A stretch of DNA of 64,000 nt from Sphingomonas phyllosphaerae (GTDB lineage: Bacteria; Pseudomonadota; Alphaproteobacteria; Sphingomonadales; Sphingomonadaceae), in the NCBI GenBank assembly GCA_036946405.1, contig JAQIJC010000001.1:2487001-2551000 (forward strand), written 5' to 3'. The first letter of the stretch is position 1; each line of letters begins with the position of its first letter. The notes below the pieces were generated by a model. It saw only the letters and a program-made list of their open reading frames with translations. It searched no databases and was not told the origin of the DNA. Of the stretch, positions 16,685-25,060 are shown in pieces. Both the position numbers and the translations under genes were made by a program.

Positions 16685-17668
16685 TTAGCGGATTGACGGG
16701 GCGAGGCGCGCGACGATGCCGGTCAGTTCGTAGACGGTGCCCTGCGTGTCCAGTGACAGGCTGCGGGCGGCGGCTGCCACCGAGCGCGCCTCGTCATAGG
16801 CATCGAGCGCGGCACGCAGATCGGCACCGACGCGCAAGGTGGTCATGCGCGCGATGACGGTGGGGACGCGATCGAGGAACGCTTCGTAGCGGGGCTGCGC
16901 GGCCTTGGGCGACAGGGCACGCGCAAGCGCGGCGCGGCGGGTGAGCATCGGATCGCCATCGCGCCCGATCGCCTCCACCGCCGTATCGAGCGCGCCGAGA
17001 TCGAGCCCGGCATAGCCGATCGCACGGCCGGGCGCGCCCTCCCCGATCCGCACCAACGCCGCGCGCTCGTCGGCGTCCGCTTCGGGCAACGCTTCCGCGA
17101 GCACCCCGGCCATGTCGGCGTCGTCGAGCGGGTCGAACCGCAGCAATCGGCAGCGCGAGCGGATCGTCGGGAGCAGCCGGCCCGGCGCGTGGCTGACCAG
17201 CAGGAAGATCGTTCCGGCGGGCGGCTCCTCGAGGCTCTTCAGCAGCGCATTCGATGCGCCGGGACGTTCGAGATCGTCGGCGGCGTCGATCACGATCACG
17301 CGGCGCGGCGACAGCGACGGCATCGTGCCGAGGAACGGGCCCAGGCTGCGAATCTGGTCGACCGTGATCGACCGCGCGAGTTCGTCTTCCTTGTCCTTCT
17401 TGGCGAGCCGCCGCAGCACGCGCAGATCGGGGTGCGAGCCCGCCGCCATCAGCTTGGCCGCGGGGTGATCGTCCGGGACGTCGAGGCCGGGCGGTAGCGC
17501 GCCGGGCGTCATCGCATCGGCGAGCAGCCGCAGCGCCGCGGCCTGTGCGAAGGTGGCCTTGCCGACCCCGAGCGGTCCGGCGAGCAGCCAGGCATGGTGC
17601 AGCGCGCCGCCGGTGCTGGCCGCCAGAAACGCCTCGATCGCGGCACGGTGGCCGCGCAGCGCCGTCAC
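16685..17668 (-). CDS. holB: DNA polymerase III delta' subunit
   Basis: A 327-residue AAA+ clamp-loader subunit. The P-loop GPLGVGKAT is at residues 31-39, the Walker B-like VIVIDAADDLE follows, and NALLKSLEEPPAGTIFLLVSHAPGRLLPTIRSRC is the sensor 1 / SRC region (here quoted only in part as SLEEPP and IRSRC for recognition). The GTG at 17668 overlaps the tmk stop by four bases. The tmk-holB-metG-tatD order is conserved in alphaproteobacteria. Confidence 0.93.
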   Translation of the reverse strand: MTALRGHRAAIEAFLAASTGGALHHAWLLAGPLGVGKATFAQAAALRLLADAMTPGALPPGLDVPDDHPAAKLMAAGSHPDLRVLRRLAKKDKEDELARSITVDQIRSLGPFLGTMPSLSPRRVIVIDAADDLERPGASNALLKSLEEPPAGTIFLLVSHAPGRLLPTIRSRCRLLRFDPLDDADMAGVLAEALPEADADERAALVRIGEGAPGRAIGYAGLDLGALDTAVEAIGRDGDPMLTRRAALARALSPKAAQPRYEAFLDRVPTVIARMTTLRVGADLRAALDAYDEARSVAAAARSLSLDTQGTVYELTGIVARLAPSIR

Positions 17669-18294
17669 GGCAGCAAATCCGTCAGCGCGTCGAGCATCGC
17701 AGCGGTCACCGCAGCGGCGGGCAAGGCCGCGTCGATCCGGCGGAATCGCGCCGGGTCATCGGCAGCGAAGGCGTCAAAGGCCGCGGCGACCGTGGCGTGG
17801 AAGCGTGGATCGCGGCGTGCGAAGCGATCGGCGGCGACGCCATCGCGTGCGGCGGCGCGCGCGGCACCCATCTCCGCCGGGAGCGTGAGCAGGAAAGTGC
17901 GATCGGGGAGCAGCCCCGCCGCGCCGAACGCATGAAGCGCGACGATCGCGGCATCGTCGATCTCGCCCGCAGCCCCCTGATACGCACGCGTCGAGTCGAT
18001 GTAGCGATCGCAGATCACCCAGCGCCCCGCGTCGAGCGCGGGGCGGATCACTTTCTCGACATGATCGGCGCGCGCGGCGGCGAACAGCAGCGCCTCGGCG
18101 CGTGCGCTCCAGCGGGTTGCATCGCCGTGCATCAGCAAGGCGCGGATCGCCTCCGCACCCTCGCTGCCCCCCGGTTCGCGGGTCACGACGGTGTCGATGC
18201 CGCGTTCGGCGAGGGCGGCGGCGAGCGCGCGGACCTGCGTCGACTTGCCCGCCCCCTCCCCGCCTTCGAGGCTGAGGAACCGACCGCTCGTCAT
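17665..18294 (-). CDS. tmk: thymidylate kinase
   Basis: A 209-residue kinase that makes dTDP from dTMP and ATP. The P-loop EGGEGAGKST (residues 10-19), the dTMP-site TREPGGS and the DRYIDSTRAYQG region are all present. ATG at 18294 puts the P-loop at the usual distance from the start; a GTG at 18330 would overlap the upstream carboxypeptidase gene. Confidence 0.95.
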   Translation of the reverse strand: MTSGRFLSLEGGEGAGKSTQVRALAAALAERGIDTVVTREPGGSEGAEAIRALLMHGDATRWSARAEALLFAAARADHVEKVIRPALDAGRWVICDRYIDSTRAYQGAAGEIDDAAIVALHAFGAAGLLPDRTFLLTLPAEMGAARAAARDGVAADRFARRDPRFHATVAAAFDAFAADDPARFRRIDAALPAAAVTAAMLDALTDLLP

Positions 18295-18308
18295 CCCCCT
18301 GCTGCCGG

Positions 18309-19475
18309 TCAGCCGAACAGGCCCTGCCACGCACGACCGAAGAAGCCCGCCTCGCCCACATCGCCACCGGCGACCAGCGGCATCCGTTGCTCGGGCAGGC
18401 CGGGCGACGACACGACGAGATCGGCGATATGGGCGCCCTGCTTGATCGGGGCCTTGATCGGGCCGTCATAGACGATCTTGGCGGCGAGCTTCGGGCGGCT
18501 GCCCGACGGGATCGTGACGGTCAGGTCCTTCGGCGCGACGAGCTTCACCTCGCGCGCGCTGCCGAGCTGGACCGTGGCGGTGCCGACCTCGCGCCCGGCC
18601 TTCACGACCGGCTTGGCCTGCCACGCGCGAAAGCCCCATTCCATGAAGCGCACCGATTCACTCGCGCGCTGGTTGAAGCTGGTCAGCCCGGCGAGCACCA
18701 TCACCAGCCGGCGGCCGTTCTGCTCCGCCGAGCCGGTGAAGCCATAGCCGGCCTCCTCGGTATGCCCGGTCTTGAGACCGTCGGCGCCGGCGACGCGGCC
18801 GAGCAACGGGTCGCGGTTCGCCTGAGTGATCGCCTGCCCGGCGCCCATCGTCTTGCCCCAGGTGAAATCACGGCGCGAATAGAATTGCTTGTAAAGTTTC
18901 GGGTGCTGCTGGATCGTCGCGGCGGCCAGCGTGGCGAGATCGCGCGCGGTGACATAGGTGACCCCGCCGTCCGGCCAGCCGTTCGCGGTGCCGAAATGGC
19001 TGTTCTTCAGCCCGAGCTTCGCGGCATCCTCGTTCATCCGCTCGACGAACGCCTGTTCGGTGCCCGAGATGCCCTCCGCCAGCACGATGCACGCGTCGTT
19101 CCCCGACAGCGTGACGATGCCGTAGAGCAGGTTGGCGACCGACACGCGCTCGCCCGACGACAGGAACATCGTCGACCCCGCCTTGGGGCCGTGCCACTTC
19201 TGCCACGTCTCCGGCCGGACCTCGAACTCGGTATCGAGCTTCAGGTCGCCGCGCTTGATCATCTCGAACGCGGTGTAGACCGTCATCATCTTCGCCATCG
19301 ATGCCGGCGGCATCCGGCGATCGGCATCACGCGCGAACAGCACCGCGCCCGACGACAGATCCTCGAGGAACGCGACCGGCGCGGGCGTGTCGAACTGCGG
19401 CGCGGCGGCGACGGCGGGCATCGCCAGCGCGACGACGGCAGCGGGAAGCGCGAGGACGGTCAGCAGCTTGGTCAT
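18309..19475 (-). CDS. D-alanyl-D-alanine carboxypeptidase (PBP5/6 type)
   Basis: A 388-residue periplasmic penicillin-binding enzyme that trims pentapeptide stems of peptidoglycan. A signal peptide runs to about AVAAA (residue 25). Active-site motifs are SMAK (S59-K62), SGN in LSGNDAC, and KTG in DGLKTGHTEEAG. A C-terminal PBP5-like beta domain and a last amphipathic stretch (FFGRAWQGLFG) for membrane anchoring complete it. The start at 19475 is fixed by the signal peptide. Confidence 0.93.
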   Translation of the reverse strand: MTKLLTVLALPAAVVALAMPAVAAAPQFDTPAPVAFLEDLSSGAVLFARDADRRMPPASMAKMMTVYTAFEMIKRGDLKLDTEFEVRPETWQKWHGPKAGSTMFLSSGERVSVANLLYGIVTLSGNDACIVLAEGISGTEQAFVERMNEDAAKLGLKNSHFGTANGWPDGGVTYVTARDLATLAAATIQQHPKLYKQFYSRRDFTWGKTMGAGQAITQANRDPLLGRVAGADGLKTGHTEEAGYGFTGSAEQNGRRLVMVLAGLTSFNQRASESVRFMEWGFRAWQAKPVVKAGREVGTATVQLGSAREVKLVAPKDLTVTIPSGSRPKLAAKIVYDGPIKAPIKQGAHIADLVVSSPGLPEQRMPLVAGGDVGEAGFFGRAWQGLFG

Positions 19476-19536
19476 TGATGGTTCCGTGTGTCGAGGCGAT
19501 GGGAATTGATCGGCGTCATGCCATAGCGCACCGCCG

Positions 19537-20565
19537 CTATGACGCAATCGCATCGGCGAGCAGACCGACCGACAGCGCGTAGAAATTCGAGCAATTGTAG
19601 TCGAGGATCACGCGGTAATTGCCGGTCAGCAGATAGGCGGTCTGGCCGGGGCCGTCGGGCTCGATCAGCGTCGCCTGCACGTCGTCGGCGAGCGTGCGGC
19701 CCTGCGCCGACACGCCGAGCGCGCGCCACTCGCCCATCGAGCGCCACGCGCTGTGCCGCTCGAACACGCGCGGGCAGCGCGGCGAGACGAGCCGGTTGCG
19801 GACTTCGCTGCGGTCAAAGCTGGCGGGCACGTTGACCGCGACGCCCCATGGCTGGCCGCGCCGCCAGCCGGCCTGAACGAAGTAATTGCCGATCGATGCC
19901 AGCGTGTCCGCCGCGGAGTTCCAGATGTCGGCGCGCCCGTCGCCATCGCCGTCGCGGGCGAGCCGCAGGTAGACGGAGGGGAGGAATTGCGGATTGCCCA
20001 TCGCGCCGGCCCAGCTTCCGGTGAGCTGCGTGCGCGACACGCCGCGGTCGATCATCTTGAGCGCCGCGATCAGCTCGCCCTCGAACAGCGGGCGGCGCCG
20101 GCCCTCATAGGCGAGGCTGGCGAGGCTGCGCACCGTGTCGAAATTGCCGGTGTACGAACCGTAATTGGTTTCGTGGCCCCAGATCGCGACCATGACCTGC
20201 TCGGGCACGCCGGTCGCCGCCTCGACGCGCGCGAGCCGGGCGCGCTGCGCTTCGTAGGTGGTGCGCCCGCGCGAGATGCGGGCGGTGTCGACGTGCGTGG
20301 TGCGGTAGGGCGCGAAGCGGGGAACCGGCGCGTTGGGCCGCGCCTCCGGTTGCTGCTGGTCCAGCGCGACGACCCGGGGGTTGAAGGTCAGCGCGGAGAG
20401 CACGCTGTCCAGCGTGGCGGTCGTCACGCCCGCCGCAGCCGCACGCCCGCGCACCTGCGCCAGATAGGTGCGGAATCCGCTGTCGTCCTGCGCCGATGCC
20501 GCCGTTGGCGCGATCAGGCACATGGCCGCCGCCAGTCCGCGCGAGAGAGTTGTTACCGCTTTCAT
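19537..20565 (-). CDS. lytic murein transglycosylase (MltB / SLT_2 family)
   Basis: A 342-residue cell-wall enzyme that cuts the MurNAc-GlcNAc bond with 1,6-anhydro product formation. It has a Sec signal (ending near ASAQ, residue 26), and the catalytic Glu is E132 in WGHETNYG. The SLT_2 signatures GAMGNPQFLPS and DGDGRADIWNSAADTLASIGNYF (quoted here as DGDGRADIWNS) follow. It lies just upstream of the D,D-carboxypeptidase on the same strand, a peptidoglycan-remodelling pair. Confidence 0.92.
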   Translation of the reverse strand: MKAVTTLSRGLAAAMCLIAPTAASAQDDSGFRTYLAQVRGRAAAAGVTTATLDSVLSALTFNPRVVALDQQQPEARPNAPVPRFAPYRTTHVDTARISRGRTTYEAQRARLARVEAATGVPEQVMVAIWGHETNYGSYTGNFDTVRSLASLAYEGRRRPLFEGELIAALKMIDRGVSRTQLTGSWAGAMGNPQFLPSVYLRLARDGDGDGRADIWNSAADTLASIGNYFVQAGWRRGQPWGVAVNVPASFDRSEVRNRLVSPRCPRVFERHSAWRSMGEWRALGVSAQGRTLADDVQATLIEPDGPGQTAYLLTGNYRVILDYNCSNFYALSVGLLADAIAS

Positions 20566-20703
20566 GATCGCGCGGTTCTGACACAGCGCGTGCGGCGGCG
20601 GTACCGCAAATCGTCGCGGGACGCGCACGGATGGCCGCAGCGTCGCGCAGGGGCTTGAACCCGGCCGAGCCTTGCTGCCATAGGCACTGCCCACCGCGCG
20701 ACG

Positions 20704-20793
20704 GGAAGAGTGGCCGAGCGGTTTAAGGCACTGGTCTTGAAAACCAGCGAGGGTGCAAGCTCTCCGTGGGTTCGAATCCCACCTCTTCCGCCA
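20704..20793 (+). tRNA. tRNA-Ser (anticodon TGA)
   Basis: A 90-base class II tRNA with CCA encoded. GGAAGAG (20704-20710) pairs with CTCTTCC (20783-20789); the anticodon arm CTGGT/ACCAG holds loop CTTGAAA, giving TGA. A long variable arm and T arm with GTTCGAATC are present. It reads UCN serine codons. Confidence 0.96.
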
Positions 20794-20918
20794 TCCCCTC
20801 CCCTGCGCCAAGCCGCGCTTAGGCGCCGGAAAGCAAGCATTGGACGCGCAATCACCCGCCAGGCGGTAGGGAATGGCGGATCAAAGACCGTCGCATGATA
20901 ACCATAAGGGGAATTCGC

Positions 20919-23339
20919 ATGAGCACCACTCGAGCCGCGCTGCTCGCTGGCGCCGCGCTGTTGATGCCGGCGCTGTTCACGCCGGCCGTCGCGCAGACCG
21001 CCGCTGACGTGTCCGGGGATGCCGAGGCCGGTGCCGCCAACGAGGTGGTCGTCACCGGGACGCGCGCGCCGGGGCGCAGCCGGCTCGACACGGTGTCACC
21101 GGTTGACGTGCTGACCGGTGACGCGCTGCGCGCGCAGGGCACGACCGAGCTGGCCGATGCGCTGTCGACGGTCGCGCCGTCGATCGACTTCCCACGGCAA
21201 GCGGCGGTCGACGGCACCGATGCGATCCGTCCCGCAACGCTGCGCGGGCTGTCGCCCGACCAGACGCTGGTGCTCATCAACGGCACGCGCGCGCATACGT
21301 CGGCGCTGCTCAACATCAACGGCTCGATCGGGCGCGGATCGGCGGCGGTCGATCTGAACACGATCCCGACCGTCGCGCTCGACCGCGTCGAAGTGCTGCG
21401 CGAGGGTGCGTCGGCGCAATATGGCTCGGATGCGATCGCGGGGGTCATCAACCTCCGGCTGCGCGAAGCGCGCGAGGGTGGCGGTGCGAACGTCACTTTC
21501 GGCACCTATGCGACCAGGTACGACGCGGCGCGGACGTCGCGATCGGTGCGCGACGGCGAGACGGCGACGTTCAGCGGGTGGAAGGGCTTTGCGCTCGGCA
21601 GCGAGGGCTTTCTGACGGTGTCGGGCGAATATGTCTCGCGTCAGCCGACCAATCGCGCCGATATCGATCCGCGCGGGACGAGCACCAAGCGGATCCGTGC
21701 GCGCTTCGGCGATCCGGAGGTCGAACAGGGCACGGTCTACGTCAATGCCGCGGTGCCGCTCGGCGACGGCAACTGGACGGCCTATGCCAACGGCGGGTTC
21801 CAGCAGCGTGACAGCGAGAGCGGCGCCTTCCCGCGCGTGGTCAATGCCAACAATCTGAACGCGGATGCGCTGATCGGCCTGTATCCCGACGGCTTCCTGC
21901 CGCTGATCGGATCGCGCTCGAAGGACTATAACGCGACCGCCGGCGTGCGCGGGGAGCTGGGCGGCTGGAACGCCGACCTGACCGTCAGCTATGGTCGCAA
22001 CACGATAGATTTCGAGACGCGCAACTCGGGCAACGCGACCTATGGCAACGCCTCGCCGCGCGACTTCGACAGCGGCCGGCTTCGCTACGACCAGCTGACC
22101 GCGGGGCTCGACCTCGCACGCGAATATTCGCTGGGCGCGGCGGTCATCAACATCGCGGCGGGTGGCGAATATCGCCGCGAGGGCTTTGCGATCGGCGCCG
22201 GACAGGCGGAGAGCTACAATCGCGCGGCGGGAGCCGACACGCGACTGGCGTCGGGGGCGCAGGGTTTCGTCGGTTTCCGGCCCGAGAACGAGGTCGACGT
22301 CCACCGCAGCAACGGCAGCCTGTACCTCGATGTCGAGGCGCGGCTGTGGGACAAGTTGACGTTCGGCGCGGCGGCGCGGGGCGAGAGCTATTCGGACTTC
22401 GGCGAGACCGCGACCGCCAAGCTTTCGGCACGCTATGACGTCGCGCCGTGGCTGGCGTTCCGGGGTTCGGTGTCGACCGGCTTCCGCGCGCCGTCGCTCC
22501 AGCAGCAATATTATACCTCGACCCAATCGCTGGTGAACGGGAACGTTCTCCAGGAAACGGGCCTCTACCCGGTGTCGAGCGATATCGCGCGGGCGCTGGG
22601 CGCCTTGCCGCTCGATCCCGAGAAGTCGCGCAACTATTCGGCCGGTACGGTGGTGCGGTTCGGCGGGTTCAGCCTGACGGTGGACGGCTATCACATCCGT
22701 ATCCGCGACCAGATCGCGCTGTCGGAGAACATCCAGGCTATGGCGAGCACGCAGGTCGCCAACCTGCTCGCGCCGTTCCGGGTGCAGGCGGCACGGTTCT
22801 TCATCAACGGCATCCAGACCACTACCAAGGGATTGGACATCGTCGCCGCCTATACGCTGCGCACGCAGAACCTCGGCAGCTTCAACCTGAGCGCGGCAGC
22901 GAACCTGAACGATATCTCGGTCGATCGCGTGCCGACCTCGACCGCGTCGCTCAACCCGGCCCCAAGCCTGTTCGGCCGCAACCGCATCCTGACGATCGAA
23001 CAGGGCACGCCGCGGACCAAGATCGTCGGCGCGGTCGACTGGCGCGGCGAGGCGCTCGGCGCGACGCTTCGCGCGGTGCATTACGGCAACGTGCTGCAGC
23101 CCGGCACCGTGGTCGCGAACGACGTCTACACCGGGCGGCGCACGATCATCGACCTCGAGGGGCGCTATCGCTTCAACGACAATGTCACGCTGGCGCTCGG
23201 CGCGGAAAATCTGTTCGACGTCTACCCGAACACCACGCCGACGGCTCTCAACAACAACGGCGTGACTGCCTTCCCTTATTATTCGCCGTTCGGGTTCAAC
23301 GGCCGGCAGATCTACGGCCGGCTCAACCTGACCTGGTAA
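20919..23339 (+). CDS. TonB-dependent receptor
   Basis: An 806-residue outer-membrane receptor. The signal peptide (TTRAALLAGAALLMPALF) ends near AVAQ. The plug opens with NEVVVTGTRAPGRSRLDTV and contains LRGLSPDQTLVLINGTR; the barrel closes with RLNLTW, an aromatic C-terminus suited to BAM insertion. ATG at 20919 has AAGGGG at a good distance. It stands alone beside an SGNH hydrolase. The plug resembles receptors called BtuB/FepA-like, but the ligand cannot be assigned. Confidence 0.92.
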   Translation: MSTTRAALLAGAALLMPALFTPAVAQTAADVSGDAEAGAANEVVVTGTRAPGRSRLDTVSPVDVLTGDALRAQGTTELADALSTVAPSIDFPRQAAVDGTDAIRPATLRGLSPDQTLVLINGTRAHTSALLNINGSIGRGSAAVDLNTIPTVALDRVEVLREGASAQYGSDAIAGVINLRLREAREGGGANVTFGTYATRYDAARTSRSVRDGETATFSGWKGFALGSEGFLTVSGEYVSRQPTNRADIDPRGTSTKRIRARFGDPEVEQGTVYVNAAVPLGDGNWTAYANGGFQQRDSESGAFPRVVNANNLNADALIGLYPDGFLPLIGSRSKDYNATAGVRGELGGWNADLTVSYGRNTIDFETRNSGNATYGNASPRDFDSGRLRYDQLTAGLDLAREYSLGAAVINIAAGGEYRREGFAIGAGQAESYNRAAGADTRLASGAQGFVGFRPENEVDVHRSNGSLYLDVEARLWDKLTFGAAARGESYSDFGETATAKLSARYDVAPWLAFRGSVSTGFRAPSLQQQYYTSTQSLVNGNVLQETGLYPVSSDIARALGALPLDPEKSRNYSAGTVVRFGGFSLTVDGYHIRIRDQIALSENIQAMASTQVANLLAPFRVQAARFFINGIQTTTKGLDIVAAYTLRTQNLGSFNLSAAANLNDISVDRVPTSTASLNPAPSLFGRNRILTIEQGTPRTKIVGAVDWRGEALGATLRAVHYGNVLQPGTVVANDVYTGRRTIIDLEGRYRFNDNVTLALGAENLFDVYPNTTPTALNNNGVTAFPYYSPFGFNGRQIYGRLNLTW

Positions 23340-23394
23340 AGCCCGCACGCCGTCGCGGTTCACGGATCGCGGCGGCGGCGCTATCAGAAGCGCC

Positions 23395-24255
23395 ATGCGA
23401 ACGATCTTCCTCGGGCTGGCCGCTCTTCTCTCCACCATCCCGCAGGCCCGGGCGGAGACGATCCTGTTTGTCGGTAACAGCTTCACCTTCGGCGCCAATA
23501 CGCCGGTGCGGGTGCTGAACGCCGACCGCGTCACCGATTTGAACAACGAACGGATCGGCGGCGTTCCCGGGCTCTTCAAACGCTTCACCGAGCAGGCCGG
23601 GCTCGATTGGCAGGTTTCGCTCGAAACGTCGGGCGGCAAGACGCTGGGCTGGCATTTGACCGAGCGGCGCGCGGTGATCGACCGGGCGTGGGATCATGTC
23701 GTCCTGCAGGAATATAGCACGCTCGATCCGGCACGCCCCGGTGACGGTGCGGCAACGATCGCGGACGCGGGGCGTATCGCCGAACTGCTGCGCGCGCGGA
23801 ACCCCAACGTCGCGATTACGATGACGGCGACGTGGACGCGACCCGACCTCGTCTTCCTGCCTGACAGGCGCTGGTCGGGGACCCCGGTCGAGCGGATGGC
23901 CAACGACGTGCGGCGCGTGATCGACACCGCGGCCCGGCGCGCGAAAGCGGATGTCGCGCCCGTCGGACAGGCGTTCACGTGCGCGATCCGAGACGGCGTC
24001 GCGGATGCGAACCCCTATGACGGGATCGATTATACCCGCGTGCCGCTGTGGTCCTACGATCACTATCATGCCAGCAGCTATGGCTATTATCTGGAAGCGC
24101 TGGTCGTGTTCGCGCGCGTGACCGGTGTCGATCCGCTCACCCTTGGCGGACGCGAGGCGGCGGCGGGTGAGCTGGGCTTTTCGGAAGCGGAAACCGTCGC
24201 GCTGCAGCGATCCGCGCATGATGCCATCGTCACCAACGGTGGCTGCGGCCGATGA
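23395..24255 (+). CDS. secreted SGNH/GDSL-like hydrolase
   Basis: A 286-residue exported protein with a signal peptide (residues 1-20, ending ARA). Block I is FVGNSFTFG with the probable nucleophile S29. A D-x-x-H pair near the end (D222, H225 in DHYHASSYGYY) fits the SGNH triad. Family members deacylate sugars, lipids or polysaccharides. It lies ~55 bases after the TonB receptor and may de-esterify its ligand. The substrate is unknown. Confidence 0.75.
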   Translation: MRTIFLGLAALLSTIPQARAETILFVGNSFTFGANTPVRVLNADRVTDLNNERIGGVPGLFKRFTEQAGLDWQVSLETSGGKTLGWHLTERRAVIDRAWDHVVLQEYSTLDPARPGDGAATIADAGRIAELLRARNPNVAITMTATWTRPDLVFLPDRRWSGTPVERMANDVRRVIDTAARRAKADVAPVGQAFTCAIRDGVADANPYDGIDYTRVPLWSYDHYHASSYGYYLEALVVFARVTGVDPLTLGGREAAAGELGFSEAETVALQRSAHDAIVTNGGCGR

Positions 24256-24471
24256 CCGGGTCAGGCCGCGCGCTTCATCGACGGTCAAGCTGCGTCGCGG
24301 TAGGATGACGAATAAAAAGAGATCGAGGTTGCGCCATCTATAGCCGGTATCGTCGTCCCCGGCGCCTGCGTCGACAGACCAAGGCGTTCGTGTTCATGAT
24401 CGTCCTGATCGGTATCGGACTTGCCGGTGCGGGGCTGTGCCTGTTCGCACTGCGAAGCTGAGCACCGCCGT

Positions 24472-24957
24472 TCAGACCGCGGCGTCGCGGATCGTCTCCA
24501 TCGCGACGAACGTCGAGGTGCTCGCGACATGTGGGAGCGAGGAGATGCGCTCGCCGAGCACTTCGCGGTAGCGGCGGATGTCGGCGGTGCGCACCTTGAG
24601 CAGATAATCGAAACTGCTGGCGATCATGTGGCATTCCTCCACCTCCGGAATGCGCAGCACCGCGCGACGAAATTCCTCGAGTGCGGTTTCGCGGGTGTCG
24701 GACAATTTTACCTCGGTGAAGGCGATGTGGTCGAGCCCGAGCCGCGCCGGATCGACGATCGCGCGGAAGCCGAGGATGTAGCCGCCGTCGATCAAGCGCC
24801 GGAGCCGGACCTGACAGGGCGTCTTCGACAGCCCGACCCGTTTCGCCAGCTCGGTGACCGACAGCCGCCCTTCCGCGCGCAGCGTCTCGATGATCCGTCG
24901 GTCGAACGCGTCGATCGGCCCGACTGCTGGCGTTTTCTGGTCCGTTCGGTTCGTCAT
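24472..24957 (-). CDS. Lrp/AsnC-family regulator, probable proline-catabolism activator
   Basis: A 161-residue regulator with an N-terminal helix-turn-helix (AFDRRIIETLRAEGRLSVTE region, then VGLSKTPCQVRLRRL) and an AsnC-type ligand-binding domain (SSFDYLLKVRTADI). It is divergent from putA with about 100 bases between them. This is the classic PutR arrangement, in which an Lrp-type activator senses proline and turns on putA. ATG at 24957 was chosen because it starts close to the HTH. Confidence 0.9.
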   Translation of the reverse strand: MTNRTDQKTPAVGPIDAFDRRIIETLRAEGRLSVTELAKRVGLSKTPCQVRLRRLIDGGYILGFRAIVDPARLGLDHIAFTEVKLSDTRETALEEFRRAVLRIPEVEECHMIASSFDYLLKVRTADIRRYREVLGERISSLPHVASTSTFVAMETIRDAAV

Positions 24958-25060
24958 GACCGCCCAAATAGCATCATTCGGCGCATTGGTCCGCGAAAAC
25001 CGGGCGGATCGCCACGACATCATCCGCTATGGAGCGCTGACCACGAGAGGATATTCCGCG

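Noticed and set aside
20706..20811. A protein-like start reading WDSNPRR... upstream of the transglycosylase
   Set aside because: It is the antisense translation of tRNA-Ser; the real gene starts at 20565 with a signal peptide.
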